57,038 nucleotides of DNA, from positions 1-57,038 of the forward strand of contig CAIVDV010000007.1 in assembly GCA_903904755.1 (NCBI GenBank), read 5' to 3'. The notes under the pieces were generated by a model, which had not been told where the DNA came from, did not search any database, and was given only the letters and a program-made list of their open reading frames with translations. Position numbers and translations under genes: made by a program. Each line of letters opens with the position of its first letter. Positions within the stretch are counted from its first letter, which is position 1. Shown here piece by piece: positions 46,568 to 54,750 of the stretch. The stretch comes from an uncultured Acidobacteriaceae bacterium (GTDB lineage: Bacteria; Acidobacteriota; Terriglobia; Terriglobales; Acidobacteriaceae).

Positions 46568-46602
46568 GTGTGACCAAACCCCTGGTCTCTGCGTCCCTGC
46601 CT

Positions 46603-47178
46603 TTACGCCCTTCCCCCAAACTCCCGCGTCTCCGTGTTCACCTTCACCTTCTCTCCGGTGTTCACAAAAAACGGCACGCGAATCTCAATCCCCGTCTCCA
46701 GCTTGGCCAACTTCGTCACCGCGCCGCTCGCCGTATCCCCGCGCACACCCGGTTCGGTGTACTCCACTTCCAGCTCAACCTGCTGCGGCAGCGTCAGTCC
46801 AAACGGATTCCCGTTGAACTTGTCCATCTGCAGAATCTGCCCTTCCAGGATGAAATCCAGCGCATCGCCCACCATCTCTGGCTGCAGCGTCAGCGTCTCG
46901 TAGCTCTCCTGGTCCATAAAGTGCGAGCCTTCCCCATCCGAGTACAGGTAGCTCACTTCCACCGTCGTCAGATCCGGTTCCTTGAACTTGTCGCTCGCCT
47001 TGAAGGTCTTGTCAAAAACCGCGCGAGTCAGCAGGTTCCGCATCTTCAGCCGCACCAGCGTCTGCCCGCCACGCGCCGTCGGCGTCGATACTTCCACATC
47101 CATGCAAAGGAACGGGGTTCCCTCGTGCTCAAACGCCATCTTCCGCTTCACGCCGATGGCTTCAATCAGTGCCGCCAT
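46603..47178 (-). CDS. EF-P family translation factor with YeiP/EfpL-like tip
   Basis: 191-residue three-domain (KOW, OB, C-terminal) factor that helps ribosomes stalled at polyproline. Domains 2-3 look like ordinary EF-P (YLYSDGEGSHFMDQESYE, ELEVEYTEPGVRGDTASG, LETGIEIRVPFFVNTGEKVKVNTETREF). The domain-1 tip, where standard EF-P has PGKGGA with the modified Lys, reads STPTARGGQTLVRLK, close to the SPTARGAATLYK tip of E. coli YeiP (EfpL). An Arg therefore sits at the tip. It may be EfpL-like rather than canonical EF-P. ATG at 47178 after GAGGA. Whether the genome has a second, Lys-type EF-P cannot be seen here. Confidence 0.88.
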   Translation of the reverse strand: MAALIEAIGVKRKMAFEHEGTPFLCMDVEVSTPTARGGQTLVRLKMRNLLTRAVFDKTFKASDKFKEPDLTTVEVSYLYSDGEGSHFMDQESYETLTLQPEMVGDALDFILEGQILQMDKFNGNPFGLTLPQQVELEVEYTEPGVRGDTASGAVTKLAKLETGIEIRVPFFVNTGEKVKVNTETREFGGRA

Positions 47179-47297
47179 ACATCCTCATTCTGAATAGGCC
47201 GCGCGTAGCCTTGCTCCGCCGCCCGCAATCGTTTAGGCCCAGCAAATCAACCCATCCCAGAATATCAGGCACCCTTCATCCCGCCGCAAAAAGCAGC

Positions 47298-47321
47298 GGG
47301 CCGGGAATCGCTCCCCGGCCC
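47298..47321 (-). terminator. Terminator of the TolB-like gene
   Basis: GGGCCGGG (47298-47305) pairs with CCCGGCCC (47314-47321); on the minus strand GCTGCTTTTTGCGG follows. Confidence 0.7.
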
Positions 47322-47347
47322 ACCATTTACCCCTCTACTCCCGGTGC

Positions 47348-48415
47348 CTACTTCGGTCCCAGCTTCAGACTCGAAATATCCTCCAGAAATACGCCCGTCT
47401 GGTGGCTCCCCGGCGCTCCACCCCGCGTCGAGGTAAATACCAGCCAGTGCCCATCCGGCGAAATCGAAGGATACCCGTCAAACGCATCGTTGTACGTCAG
47501 CCGAACCTGCTCCGTGCTGTTCAAATCGCCCAGGAATATCTCGTAATTATGCGGCTCCAGCACCCGCACAAACACATAATGATGCCCGTCCGGCGCAGGA
47601 AACGGACTCCAGTTCGTCTGCCCATCGTTGGTCAACTGCTTCAAGCCCGTTCCATCGGCCTGAATCGTAAACAACTCCATCGGCAATCCGCGCTTCCCGC
47701 TCTTCGCATCCTCGCTCTTCCACGCACGGAAGATGATCGTCTTGCCGTCCCTGAACAGGAACGACCCGCCAGGTTCCCAGCCATCCAAATGCGTCACCTG
47801 CACAGGATTGCTTCCATCCACATCCGCCTTCCACAGCTCCATCTTCCCGCTCCGCTGGCTCCCGAACAAAATCCACTTCCCGTTCGGTGCCACGCTCACC
47901 TCCGCGTCATACACCGTGTTGTTCGTCAGCCGCTTCACATCCGTGCCGTCCAGTTTCGACGTGTACAACTCAGACCCCTGCGGATACGCGCTCGGGTCCG
48001 AGAAATTCGACTTGTCCAGCTCCGGATGATCCTTCGTGGAGGTCCAGATAATCCGCTTCCCGTCCGGGAAATAGAAGCTGCACGCATCATCGCCCTTGTC
48101 ATTGATCCGCCGAATATCTGTCCCGTCAATCTTCAGCGTGTACACGTGATAGCTCGTGTCCCCATCCCGCTTTGCATTCCCAATAATGTGCTCGTTGTCC
48201 GGCGCAAAGTAGAACTCCGCACCGGGCCCCAGGTTGGGCACCTGATGCACCGGCAACTCCTTGCTCGTATCCGTCACCGGCGCAGCAGCCGGTGGCGTCG
48301 CAGCCGCCGGCGCCTGTGCATAGCCCACGGCCGTCGCCACTGCGCCTGCCAGCGCGACGGCACCCAACCCGCGTAATTTCCTGCTCAACTTCGCTTGCAT
48401 TACCACTTCCTTCAT
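47348..48415 (-). CDS. Secreted TolB-like (PD40) beta-propeller
   Basis: 355 residues with a signal peptide (about MQAKLSRKLRGLGAVALAGAVATAVGYAQA) and a Pro/Ala linker, then PD40/WD40-like blades (DNEHIIGNAKRDGD, SVAPNGKWILFGSQRSGKMELW, PSISPDGHWLVFTSTRGG). Starts at 48415 and 48400 are both possible; I use 48415. It lies 65 bp after the TonB receptor at 48481 on the same strand and is probably co-transcribed, so it may assist that uptake system. No protease residues seen. Confidence 0.82.
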   Translation of the reverse strand: MKEVVMQAKLSRKLRGLGAVALAGAVATAVGYAQAPAAATPPAAAPVTDTSKELPVHQVPNLGPGAEFYFAPDNEHIIGNAKRDGDTSYHVYTLKIDGTDIRRINDKGDDACSFYFPDGKRIIWTSTKDHPELDKSNFSDPSAYPQGSELYTSKLDGTDVKRLTNNTVYDAEVSVAPNGKWILFGSQRSGKMELWKADVDGSNPVQVTHLDGWEPGGSFLFRDGKTIIFRAWKSEDAKSGKRGLPMELFTIQADGTGLKQLTNDGQTNWSPFPAPDGHHYVFVRVLEPHNYEIFLGDLNSTEQVRLTYNDAFDGYPSISPDGHWLVFTSTRGGAPGSHQTGVFLEDISSLKLGPK

Positions 48416-48480
48416 CTCTCTCGTTCCTTTCCTGAATGTAGTCAATGCCAGAGCGCCTCCTCAGCGCCCTGTCTTGGTTC

Positions 48481-51400
48481 CTAGAAGTTCAGCTTTAGAG
48501 AAAGCTGCACATTAAACGGCTCGCCCGGCCCAATACCCGGCAGTCCAAACTGCTCACCGTTGGTCGACTGAATCGGCAACGTAAAGTTCACCCCGGGCCC
48601 TGCCGGAATCAGCAGGTTCGCTCCCAGAAACGTCGGATTCCCAAGGTTTACGCGATTCACAATGTTATACAGCTCCGCACGGAACTGCGCATTCACCCGC
48701 TCGGCAACCTTGGTGTTCTTCGTCACCGAAAGATCGATGTCGCCAAATCCAGGTCCAAAGAGCTGGTTCCTCCGGTACGTCCCAAAGCTCCCCGGATCAG
48801 GGAACGCAAACGAGTACGGATTAAACCAGTACACTCCGTCGCTCGTCACCTTGTGCGACACGTTGCTGTACGGGTTGGCAATCAGCTTTGGACGGTCCAG
48901 GTTCTCACCCGTTCCGCTCCAGTCTCCAATCGCATCCAGCGAAAACGGCAGCCCACTCCGGAAGCTCAACGTCGAGCTCGCCGTCCATCCATGCGTCAGC
49001 CACCGCGGACCATACGCACTCCCGGGCAAGGCATACTCCACAAACGCCGTGAAGTTGTTGCGCGTGTCAAAGTCGCTGTTGCCGTAATCCCCATTCGGAT
49101 TTGTGCTGTCCTGCGGTGCGCCACCAAAGCTCGATTCATCCAGCGTGTGCGCCCAAGTGTAGTGCAACTGCGCCGCAACACCATGCCACGACGACACTCG
49201 CACCGAAGCCTGCAGCGAGTTGTAGTTGCTGTTCGCCCGGCTCTGCACTTCGTCAATCACCCCGTAGTTCGGGTACTTTGCGTAATACGGACGGGACGTG
49301 TTGTTGCGGTTGTCATCAAAGCCAAAGGGATTGAAATCACTCCCCAGCGCTGCCTGGTTCAAATCAATCAGTTGCAGCAGATGCCGGCTCAGGCTGCCAA
49401 CATACCCCAGCTCAAAGACTCCAAAGTGCCGCAAAGCCTGCTGCACATTCAGGTTGAAGTTGTACGTGTACGGCGTGTGAAACTTCTGGCTCACCGAATA
49501 CAGATTCGCAAATCCGCCCGCGCTCGCATCCGTAAAGATCGCCGACCCATCAGCTGGCAACACACTGCCCGGCGGCAACGACACACTCACAGCTGGATTA
49601 CTCCCAATCGGGTTCCCCGCCACGCCGCTCGGCCCACCGTTATATACAAAACTGTTGTCTAGGAACGGCGACACATTCACCGTGTCAAAGTACACGCCAA
49701 ATGCACCGCGAATCGCCAAATCACTCGTCCCGTGCGGCTGCCACGCAAAGCCCGCACGCGGTCCAAAATTGCTCCAGTCATGCGGGTACAGCGACTTCAG
49801 CCCATCGCCGACAAGCACCAGGCCCTTCTCCGGAACAAACGTCGAGAGATCCTGCTTCCCATCCTCAATCGGGCTGGTTGAATCGTAACGCAATCCAAGG
49901 TTCAGATTCAGCCGCGGCGTCACCTGCCAGTTGTCATGCGCAAACAGTGAGAAGGAATTCTCATGCACCTTCCGCACAGGATTCCCCTGCACAATATTCG
50001 CCGAGTAAACCTCGCCGGCAAGAAAATCCGCCAGCGCCGCAACATTGCCATCCGTCACCAGCGCCGACTGCGCCCACGGCTCACTCCCCAACTCCTGGAA
50101 GCTGAAGCTCCCACGCTGCCCTGTGTGGTAATCCGCATACACCTGCCCGCGGCGGAACTCTCCGCCGGCACGCAACTCATGCTTGCCCACCACATACGAG
50201 ACCGCCTCGGTCAGATGCGCCGTGATGTCCTCACGCCCTGAAGTCGGAGTCGATCCAATCGTGTCAAAGCTGCCAATCGTTATCTTCGGCGCACCCGACA
50301 ACGCTGCTTCCGTCACACCCGTGTTGAACCCCAGCGAAACCGCGTCATAGCTGTGGTTCTGGTCAGCAAATGTCTGGTGGAAAAAGTTGAAGCCAAAGGT
50401 CGTCTGGCTCGTCAGCCGGGGCGATATCGTCGCGTTATAAACCAGCGCCCAGTTCTCGTCGTGCAGCGGCGCAACTTCAAAGTAAGGAGTCAGGTACGAG
50501 CTTGTCGGCGCGGTCTGCGTGCCATCGCCCACAAACACGCTCAGGCTCAACCGATTCCTGTCGTTGATGGCGTGGTCCAGCTTCAGCACACCATTGTCGC
50601 TGTACCCGTTTTCAACTCCCGGATTGAAGTAATTCCCCGGCGCCGCAGCGCCCGTCAGCGCATCCGCAGGCCACAGCGTTTGCAGCAACTTCAGCTGCAC
50701 GGGATTCACCTCCACCGGGGCATACTCGCCATACTTCCCATCCGGATTGTTCAGCAAATCCGTAGCCGCTGCCTGGTACGCCAACGACGGCTCCGTCACC
50801 TGCTCCGGCAGCCCAATCACAAAACTCTGCCGCTCAAAACTCGCCTCAAAAAACGTCTTGTCGCGGTAAATTGGCCCGCCCAGCGAGCCGCCGTACTGCT
50901 CGTTGCGAATCTTCTGCGTGTCCTGGCCCACTGCCGCAAACGGATTCCCCGCTGCGAGCGCCTCATTGCGGTTGTAGTAGTACGCCGCGCCGTGCAAATC
51001 ATTCGTGCCCGACTTCAGCAGCAGGTTCGCCACACCACCAGGATTCCGGCCCGCCTCCGCACTGCCCTGCGTCACCAGCGAAAACTCCTCCACCGCATCC
51101 AGCGGCAGCAGCACTCCCGGCACGCCATACACACCGCCCTGGTTCACAGCCGATGTGTTGTTCCACAAATCATTGTTGTCCGCGCCCTCAATCTGCCAGT
51201 TAATCTGCGAAGCCTGCGTCCCGTTGATCGCTCCCAGAAATCCAACCGTATACCCCGAGTATCCAGGGCTCAGCGCCAGCAACTGCGTAAAGTCTCGTCC
51301 GTTCAGCGGCACACCTTCCACCGTCACCGCATCCAGCACATTCGACTGCGTCACCGTTGACGTTTCCACTGCCACCGCATTCGCCGTCACCTCAACCGCA

Positions 51401-51780
51401 TTCACCGCAGAGGCCACTGCCAGCGGCACAGTCAGCTCATACACGCTGCCCGCCTCCACCGGAACGTTGTCCGCCACCGTGTCGCGGAATCCCGCCTTGT
51501 GCACCGTCACCGTATAGCTGCCAATCGGCAAATCCTGAAACGAAAACACACCCGAGTTCGAACTCAACGTCGCATAACCCAGCGCGGTCGCCTTATTTTT
51601 CGCCGTCACATACGCGCTGGTTACCAGAGCATTGGCGGCATCTGTCACGGAACCGTGAATCGCGCCACGAAAGGTCTGAGCCAGCGCCGCCGGGCTTGTA
51701 ACTCCGCTCAAAACCAGGGCAGAAACCAAAAGCAAAAATGCAGAAAACTGCACACGTGCAAAATGGAAATGAGTCTTCAT
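48481..51780 (-). CDS. Oar-like TonB-dependent receptor
   Basis: 1099-residue outer-membrane protein. Signal peptide (MKTHFHFARVQFSAFLLLVSALVLSGVTSPAALA), carboxypeptidase-regulatory domain (about 35-115, GAIHGSVTDAANALVTSAYVTAKN), plug (NGRDFTQLLALSPGYSGY, AVEEFSLVTQGSAEAGRNPGGVANLLLKSGTNDLHG) and barrel ending in LQLSLKLNF-type aromatic terminus. This Oar-type layout is abundant in Acidobacteria; substrates are mostly unknown. The ATG at 51780 follows AAGGA. Upstream is a leader of about 220 nt with a Cys-rich short ORF and two terminator-like hairpins. Confidence 0.92.
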   Translation of the reverse strand: MKTHFHFARVQFSAFLLLVSALVLSGVTSPAALAQTFRGAIHGSVTDAANALVTSAYVTAKNKATALGYATLSSNSGVFSFQDLPIGSYTVTVHKAGFRDTVADNVPVEAGSVYELTVPLAVASAVNAVEVTANAVAVETSTVTQSNVLDAVTVEGVPLNGRDFTQLLALSPGYSGYTVGFLGAINGTQASQINWQIEGADNNDLWNNTSAVNQGGVYGVPGVLLPLDAVEEFSLVTQGSAEAGRNPGGVANLLLKSGTNDLHGAAYYYNRNEALAAGNPFAAVGQDTQKIRNEQYGGSLGGPIYRDKTFFEASFERQSFVIGLPEQVTEPSLAYQAAATDLLNNPDGKYGEYAPVEVNPVQLKLLQTLWPADALTGAAAPGNYFNPGVENGYSDNGVLKLDHAINDRNRLSLSVFVGDGTQTAPTSSYLTPYFEVAPLHDENWALVYNATISPRLTSQTTFGFNFFHQTFADQNHSYDAVSLGFNTGVTEAALSGAPKITIGSFDTIGSTPTSGREDITAHLTEAVSYVVGKHELRAGGEFRRGQVYADYHTGQRGSFSFQELGSEPWAQSALVTDGNVAALADFLAGEVYSANIVQGNPVRKVHENSFSLFAHDNWQVTPRLNLNLGLRYDSTSPIEDGKQDLSTFVPEKGLVLVGDGLKSLYPHDWSNFGPRAGFAWQPHGTSDLAIRGAFGVYFDTVNVSPFLDNSFVYNGGPSGVAGNPIGSNPAVSVSLPPGSVLPADGSAIFTDASAGGFANLYSVSQKFHTPYTYNFNLNVQQALRHFGVFELGYVGSLSRHLLQLIDLNQAALGSDFNPFGFDDNRNNTSRPYYAKYPNYGVIDEVQSRANSNYNSLQASVRVSSWHGVAAQLHYTWAHTLDESSFGGAPQDSTNPNGDYGNSDFDTRNNFTAFVEYALPGSAYGPRWLTHGWTASSTLSFRSGLPFSLDAIGDWSGTGENLDRPKLIANPYSNVSHKVTSDGVYWFNPYSFAFPDPGSFGTYRRNQLFGPGFGDIDLSVTKNTKVAERVNAQFRAELYNIVNRVNLGNPTFLGANLLIPAGPGVNFTLPIQSTNGEQFGLPGIGPGEPFNVQLSLKLNF

Positions 51781-51806
51781 AATCCTTCTTCTCCGTATAG
51801 AAAAGG

Positions 51807-51832
51807 GCGCAGACTGTGGCCAGTCTGAGCGC
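51807..51832 (-). promoter_or_regulatory. Second hairpin in TonB-receptor leader
   Basis: GCGC-AGACTG pairs with CAGTCT-GA-GCGC (51807-51832, 2-nt bulge); on the minus strand CCTTTTC follows, about 20 nt before the ATG. It could act as a second terminator or affect ribosome access. Confidence 0.4.
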
Positions 51833-51840
51833 AAATAGAA

Positions 51841-51871
51841 AACGGCCCACGATCAGGAATCGTGGGCCGTT
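51841..51871 (-). terminator. Terminator-like hairpin inside TonB-receptor leader
   Basis: AACGGCCCACGAT (51841-51853) pairs perfectly with ATCGTGGGCCGTT (51859-51871), loop 5 nt, followed on the minus strand by TTCTATTT. It lies between the receptor promoter (52008-52036) and its start, 218 nt after the M28 stop, so it may attenuate the receptor gene as well as end the M28 transcript. Confidence 0.65.
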
Positions 51872-51896
51872 CAGTATCGGTATAAGTGCGGGTTGG

Positions 51897-51989
51897 CTAG
51901 AAAATACAACACCGTGACAACGCACTTGTTCTGACACACGAATGGCCGCGGTCGTAACAACAAGTTGCGAGTTGGCGATTGCTCTTCAT
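51897..51989 (-). CDS. Candidate Cys-rich leader peptide, 30 residues
   Basis: ATG at 51989 to TAG at 51897. It contains five Cys, as Cys-Cys at residues 10-11, Cys18 and Cys-Cys at 27-28 (RQLATCCYDRG, then SRCC near the end). It starts about 12 nt downstream of the predicted transcript start and ends 26 nt before the terminator-like hairpin. Its position resembles leader peptides of cysteine-responsive attenuators; no homologue is known to me. Confidence 0.4.
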   Translation of the reverse strand: MKSNRQLATCCYDRGHSCVRTSALSRCCIF

Positions 51990-52007
51990 CACGTAGTTAT
52001 TCCTTGC

Positions 52008-52036
52008 AATATAGCTTGCCTCTGCCGGGAATGCAA
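52008..52036 (-). promoter_or_regulatory. Promoter of the TonB-receptor leader
   Basis: On the minus strand TTGCAT (52031-52036) and TATATT (52008-52013), spacer exactly 17 bp; predicted start near 52001. Confidence 0.6.
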
Positions 52037-52088
52037 ATCGAACCACGCAAAATCGTGACTCGACCTCCGAATTCCCGCCGTCAGCTTC

Positions 52089-53927
52089 CTACTTCCGCTG
52101 CTCCAGCGTCACCGTCACCGTCAACGGCTTTCCGTCCCGCAGTACTGTCACCGCCACCTTGTCGCCTACCTTCGCGCGGCGCAGTGCATCGGTAAAGTCA
52201 TACAGGTTCTTGATTGTCGAATCCCCGAACTGGATCATCGTGTCGCCGCCCTTCAGCCCAGCCTTCGCCGCCGGCGACCCAGGCCGCACATCCGAGAACT
52301 TCACTCCGGTCTCCACCTGCCCAAAGTCCGGAATCGACCCAAAATACGGCCCATATCCTGAACCTCCGCCCGAAGCCGAACTCGTGCTCTGCGTGTGCTT
52401 CTCTTCCACCGTCACAAACTGCAGCTTCCCCGGCGCTTCATCAATCGCCAGCCCGGTATCGGCTACCAAATCCACCACCTTCACCGCCGACTTCGCGTCT
52501 ATCTTCTCCCACGTGTCGCTCGGCTTGTGATAATCCGAGTGCAGCCCAGAAAAGAAAAACAGCACCGGAATCTGCTTCACCACAAAGCTCGTGTGGTCGC
52601 TCGACGAGTACCCGCTCTCCGAGTACTCTGCCTTCAACCCCGTCGCTGCCACGCCCTTTTCCAGAATCCCCTTGAACTCCGCAGCCGTGCCCACGCCGCC
52701 CACATACAGCGTCTCCTTTTGGATGCGCCCAATCATGTCCATGTTCAGCATCGCGTCCGCCTTCGCCAGCGGCAACGTCGGGTTCCTCACCCACGCCGCA
52801 GAGCCCAGCAATCCCAGCTCTTCGCCCGCAAACGACGAAAACAATATCCCCCTTGGCAGTTGCCCCTTAAGCGGCGCCAGCACCCGCGCCAACTCCAGCA
52901 GCGCAGCCGTCCCGCTCGCATTGTCATCTGCACCCGGATGGAACTGCCCAATCTGCGAGGGCGCCAGCGACCCGCCATATTCGCCCTTGCCCAGGTGGTC
53001 ATAGTGCGCGCCAAGAATCACGTACTCATCGCTCTTGCCCGGCAGGTACGCCAGCACGTTGCTTACCTCCGCATGCTTCCGCTTCACCCCCGCATCCAGC
53101 GCCCCCTTCACCGGCAACTCCTGCGACGCCGGATTCCCCGTGTTGTCAATCGACTCCTGCAACGCACCCAAATCTTTCCCTGCTGACTTGAACCACTCCG
53201 CAGCCAACGCCCCCTTCACTGCCACAATCGGAATCCCCACATCCTCCTGGCTGCCCTCACCGCCAAACCGCGGCAACAGGTCTTCCTCGCCTTTGCCCAG
53301 CTTGCCATTCAGCACAATCACCGCCAGCGCACCGTGCTTCCGCGCCAGAATCGCCTTGGTAATCAGCTCCCCATGCGGCGAGCTCTCCCCCTTCGGCGCA
53401 TGCGCCGTGGCAAACGCCGGCGCTCCCCGCAGCACCACCACAATCTTCCCCTTCACATCCAGCCCGGCATACTCGTCAAACTTCCATTCCGGCGCGGTAA
53501 TTCCATACCCGGCAAACACCAGCCCGCCCGAAGCCTGCCCCGCAGCTGAAAACGCATACGGTGTGTAGTCCTCCTTCAGCTTCAGCTCCTGCGCAACACC
53601 CGCCCCCGTCACCTTCAGGCTGTTCGCACCCGTCAGTTCCGCGCCAATGATGATGTCAAACGGCTGCAGAAAACCCTTTGTCCCCTTGGGCTCCAGCCCC
53701 AGCGAGGCATACCGCTTCGCCAGCAACTTCTGCGCCCGTGTCAGCCCGGCCGACCCATCCCCGCGCCCCTCCATATCCGGGGCACTCAGCGTCCGCACAT
53801 CGTTGATATACCGCCCAGCATCCGCCGCTGCCGGCTTCTGTCCCAATGCCACCGGCAGAAGCCCTGCCGCCACCGCCAGCACCGTGCCAAATCGCATCCA
53901 ATTCCCAAACCGCATTCCACTCACCAT
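52089..53927 (-). CDS. Secreted M28 aminopeptidase with PA and PDZ domains
   Basis: 612 residues with a signal peptide (GTVLAVAAGLLPVALGQ). A PA-like insert occupies about 120-270 (GLVFAGYGITAPEWKFDEYAGLDVKGKIVVVL). The M28 zinc site is complete: GAHYDHLG, PGADDNASG, SFAGEELGLLGS, LNMDMIGR, SDYHKPSDTWEKID. A C-terminal PDZ domain (about 525-612, GVKFSDVRPGSPAAKAGLKGGDTMIQFGD) follows a Ser/Gly linker. It probably cleaves N-terminal residues from peptides in the periplasm. ATG at 53927 with AAGGAGG 9 nt upstream. Upstream are a hairpin and a short ORF with three Cys. Confidence 0.93.
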   Translation of the reverse strand: MVSGMRFGNWMRFGTVLAVAAGLLPVALGQKPAAADAGRYINDVRTLSAPDMEGRGDGSAGLTRAQKLLAKRYASLGLEPKGTKGFLQPFDIIIGAELTGANSLKVTGAGVAQELKLKEDYTPYAFSAAGQASGGLVFAGYGITAPEWKFDEYAGLDVKGKIVVVLRGAPAFATAHAPKGESSPHGELITKAILARKHGALAVIVLNGKLGKGEEDLLPRFGGEGSQEDVGIPIVAVKGALAAEWFKSAGKDLGALQESIDNTGNPASQELPVKGALDAGVKRKHAEVSNVLAYLPGKSDEYVILGAHYDHLGKGEYGGSLAPSQIGQFHPGADDNASGTAALLELARVLAPLKGQLPRGILFSSFAGEELGLLGSAAWVRNPTLPLAKADAMLNMDMIGRIQKETLYVGGVGTAAEFKGILEKGVAATGLKAEYSESGYSSSDHTSFVVKQIPVLFFFSGLHSDYHKPSDTWEKIDAKSAVKVVDLVADTGLAIDEAPGKLQFVTVEEKHTQSTSSASGGGSGYGPYFGSIPDFGQVETGVKFSDVRPGSPAAKAGLKGGDTMIQFGDSTIKNLYDFTDALRRAKVGDKVAVTVLRDGKPLTVTVTLEQRK

Positions 53928-53972
53928 CTCGTCCAGCCTCCTTCAGGCATTCCGCATATCTAAAAACCGTAA

Positions 53973-53998
53973 GGGCCCGCGCTTCCCTGCGCAGGCCC
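53973..53998 (-). terminator. Terminator-like hairpin in M28 leader
   Basis: GGGCCCGCGC (53973-53982) pairs with GCGCAGGCCC (53989-53998; one G-U in the transcript), loop 6 nt; on the minus strand TTACGGTTTTTAG follows. It sits 46 bp before the M28 start. Confidence 0.5.
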
Positions 53999-54030
53999 TC
54001 TGGATGGAAACTCAAACTCTGGTCCCGGTT

Positions 54031-54114
54031 TCATCCCCGCTGCACAGCGCACCTCGGCAACTGCCTGGTACAGGCATGGCTGGGACAAACAACACCAATG
54101 GAACTCAGAATCAT
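54031..54114 (-). CDS. Candidate short leader ORF of the M28 gene, 27 residues
   Basis: ATG at 54114 to TGA at 54031, with Cys at residues 10, 15 and 22 (VVCPSHACTRQLPRC). TTGATG (54146-54151) and TCTAAT (54122-54127), spacer 18, would start transcription at or next to the ATG, so it could be leaderless. A terminator-like hairpin follows 33 nt after the stop. Arrangement like 51897-51989, but with weaker Cys enrichment. Confidence 0.3.
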   Translation of the reverse strand: MILSSIGVVCPSHACTRQLPRCAVQRG

Positions 54115-54197
54115 TGCGCAGATTAGAACACGCCACCACCCAGCCCATCAACCCACAACTTGCGCTTCCCCCGAAATCCCCCGCATCCCAAACACAA

Positions 54198-54223
54198 AAA
54201 CGCCCACTTCGCAGTGGGCGTTT
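54198..54223. terminator. Intrinsic terminator, probably of the original tRNA gene
   Basis: AAACGCCCACT (54198-54208) pairs perfectly with AGTGGGCGTTT (54213-54223), loop TCGC. It lies about 90 bp beyond the tRNA 3' fragment on the minus strand, where the terminator of that tRNA would be expected. Confidence 0.7.
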
Positions 54224-54315
54224 GCCTGATCATCGTCTGACCAAACACTTGGCTTTGTTCCGGTTCCGCGCGCTCCTCAATTCCCCGTGCGCTCAACCTG
54301 AAACCTGCCGGAAGA

Positions 54316-54342
54316 TGGTGGACCCGGTGGGAATCGAACCCC
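54316..54342 (-). other. tRNA 3' fragment, probable attachment site (att)
   Basis: On the minus strand the sequence GGGTTCGATTCCCACC followed by GGGTCCACCA is the T arm, acceptor 3' strand and CCA of a tRNA. Upstream of it there is no anticodon arm, D arm or 5' acceptor strand, and the T-stem is broken (TGGGG against CCCAC). Integrative elements that use tRNA 3' ends leave exactly such a fragment at the distal junction. To its left is host-like sequence with a terminator; to its right is sequence of different composition. Confidence 0.75.
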
Positions 54343-54750
54343 AATAGGCATCGGAAACAAAGGATTTATCTGATTCTAAAAGGGATAGAATTCAACAAAT
54401 GCAGGGAATGACGGAGCATTAGCACAAATTAGCACAAAACGCCCGCTCAGAAACCGGCGTGCTGAACGCTCGCTGAGCAGATCATGCGCCATTGTTCTTC
54501 GAGAACTCGATCATATTGTGATATTCTTGACTACTGATCTACGGGCACGGTATAGGAATCAGTGCCGACCACGAGTTGATCCCGGGGGAAACGGGAACGT
54601 GGTGACCCTCCCAGCGCGAGAGGCCATTCGCGTTAGCCAAAGTGCGAAGAAGTCCGGAGCGAACCGTTTATAGCGTTTAGCGGGGGCAACGGCAGGATAG
54701 AAAAACTCACCTATTCATCTTCAAATACCCCATCTTGGGGATTCCCGGCA
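54343..54750. other. Left end of the mobile region
   Basis: 408 bp without a confident gene. It begins AT-rich, contains the tandem repeat ATTAGCACAA ATTAGCACAA (54419-54438 region), a sigma70-like promoter TTGACT (54527-54532)/TATAGG (54551-54556, spacer 18), and then a possibly structured leader: ACCACG (54568-54573) pairs with CGTGGT (54598-54603) around CCCG/CGGG, and CGCGA (54615-54619) pairs with TCGCG (54628-54632). Confidence 0.5.

Noticed and set aside
46603-47178. EarP-type Arg-rhamnosylated EF-P linked to the rfb operon
   Set aside because: The tip reads PTARGG, like YeiP/EfpL, not the SGRN-type loop recognised by EarP, and no earP-like gene is in the window.
54316-54400. A complete tRNA gene at the att site
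   Set aside because: Only the T arm and acceptor 3' strand match; no anticodon or D arm can be folded from the adjacent bases.
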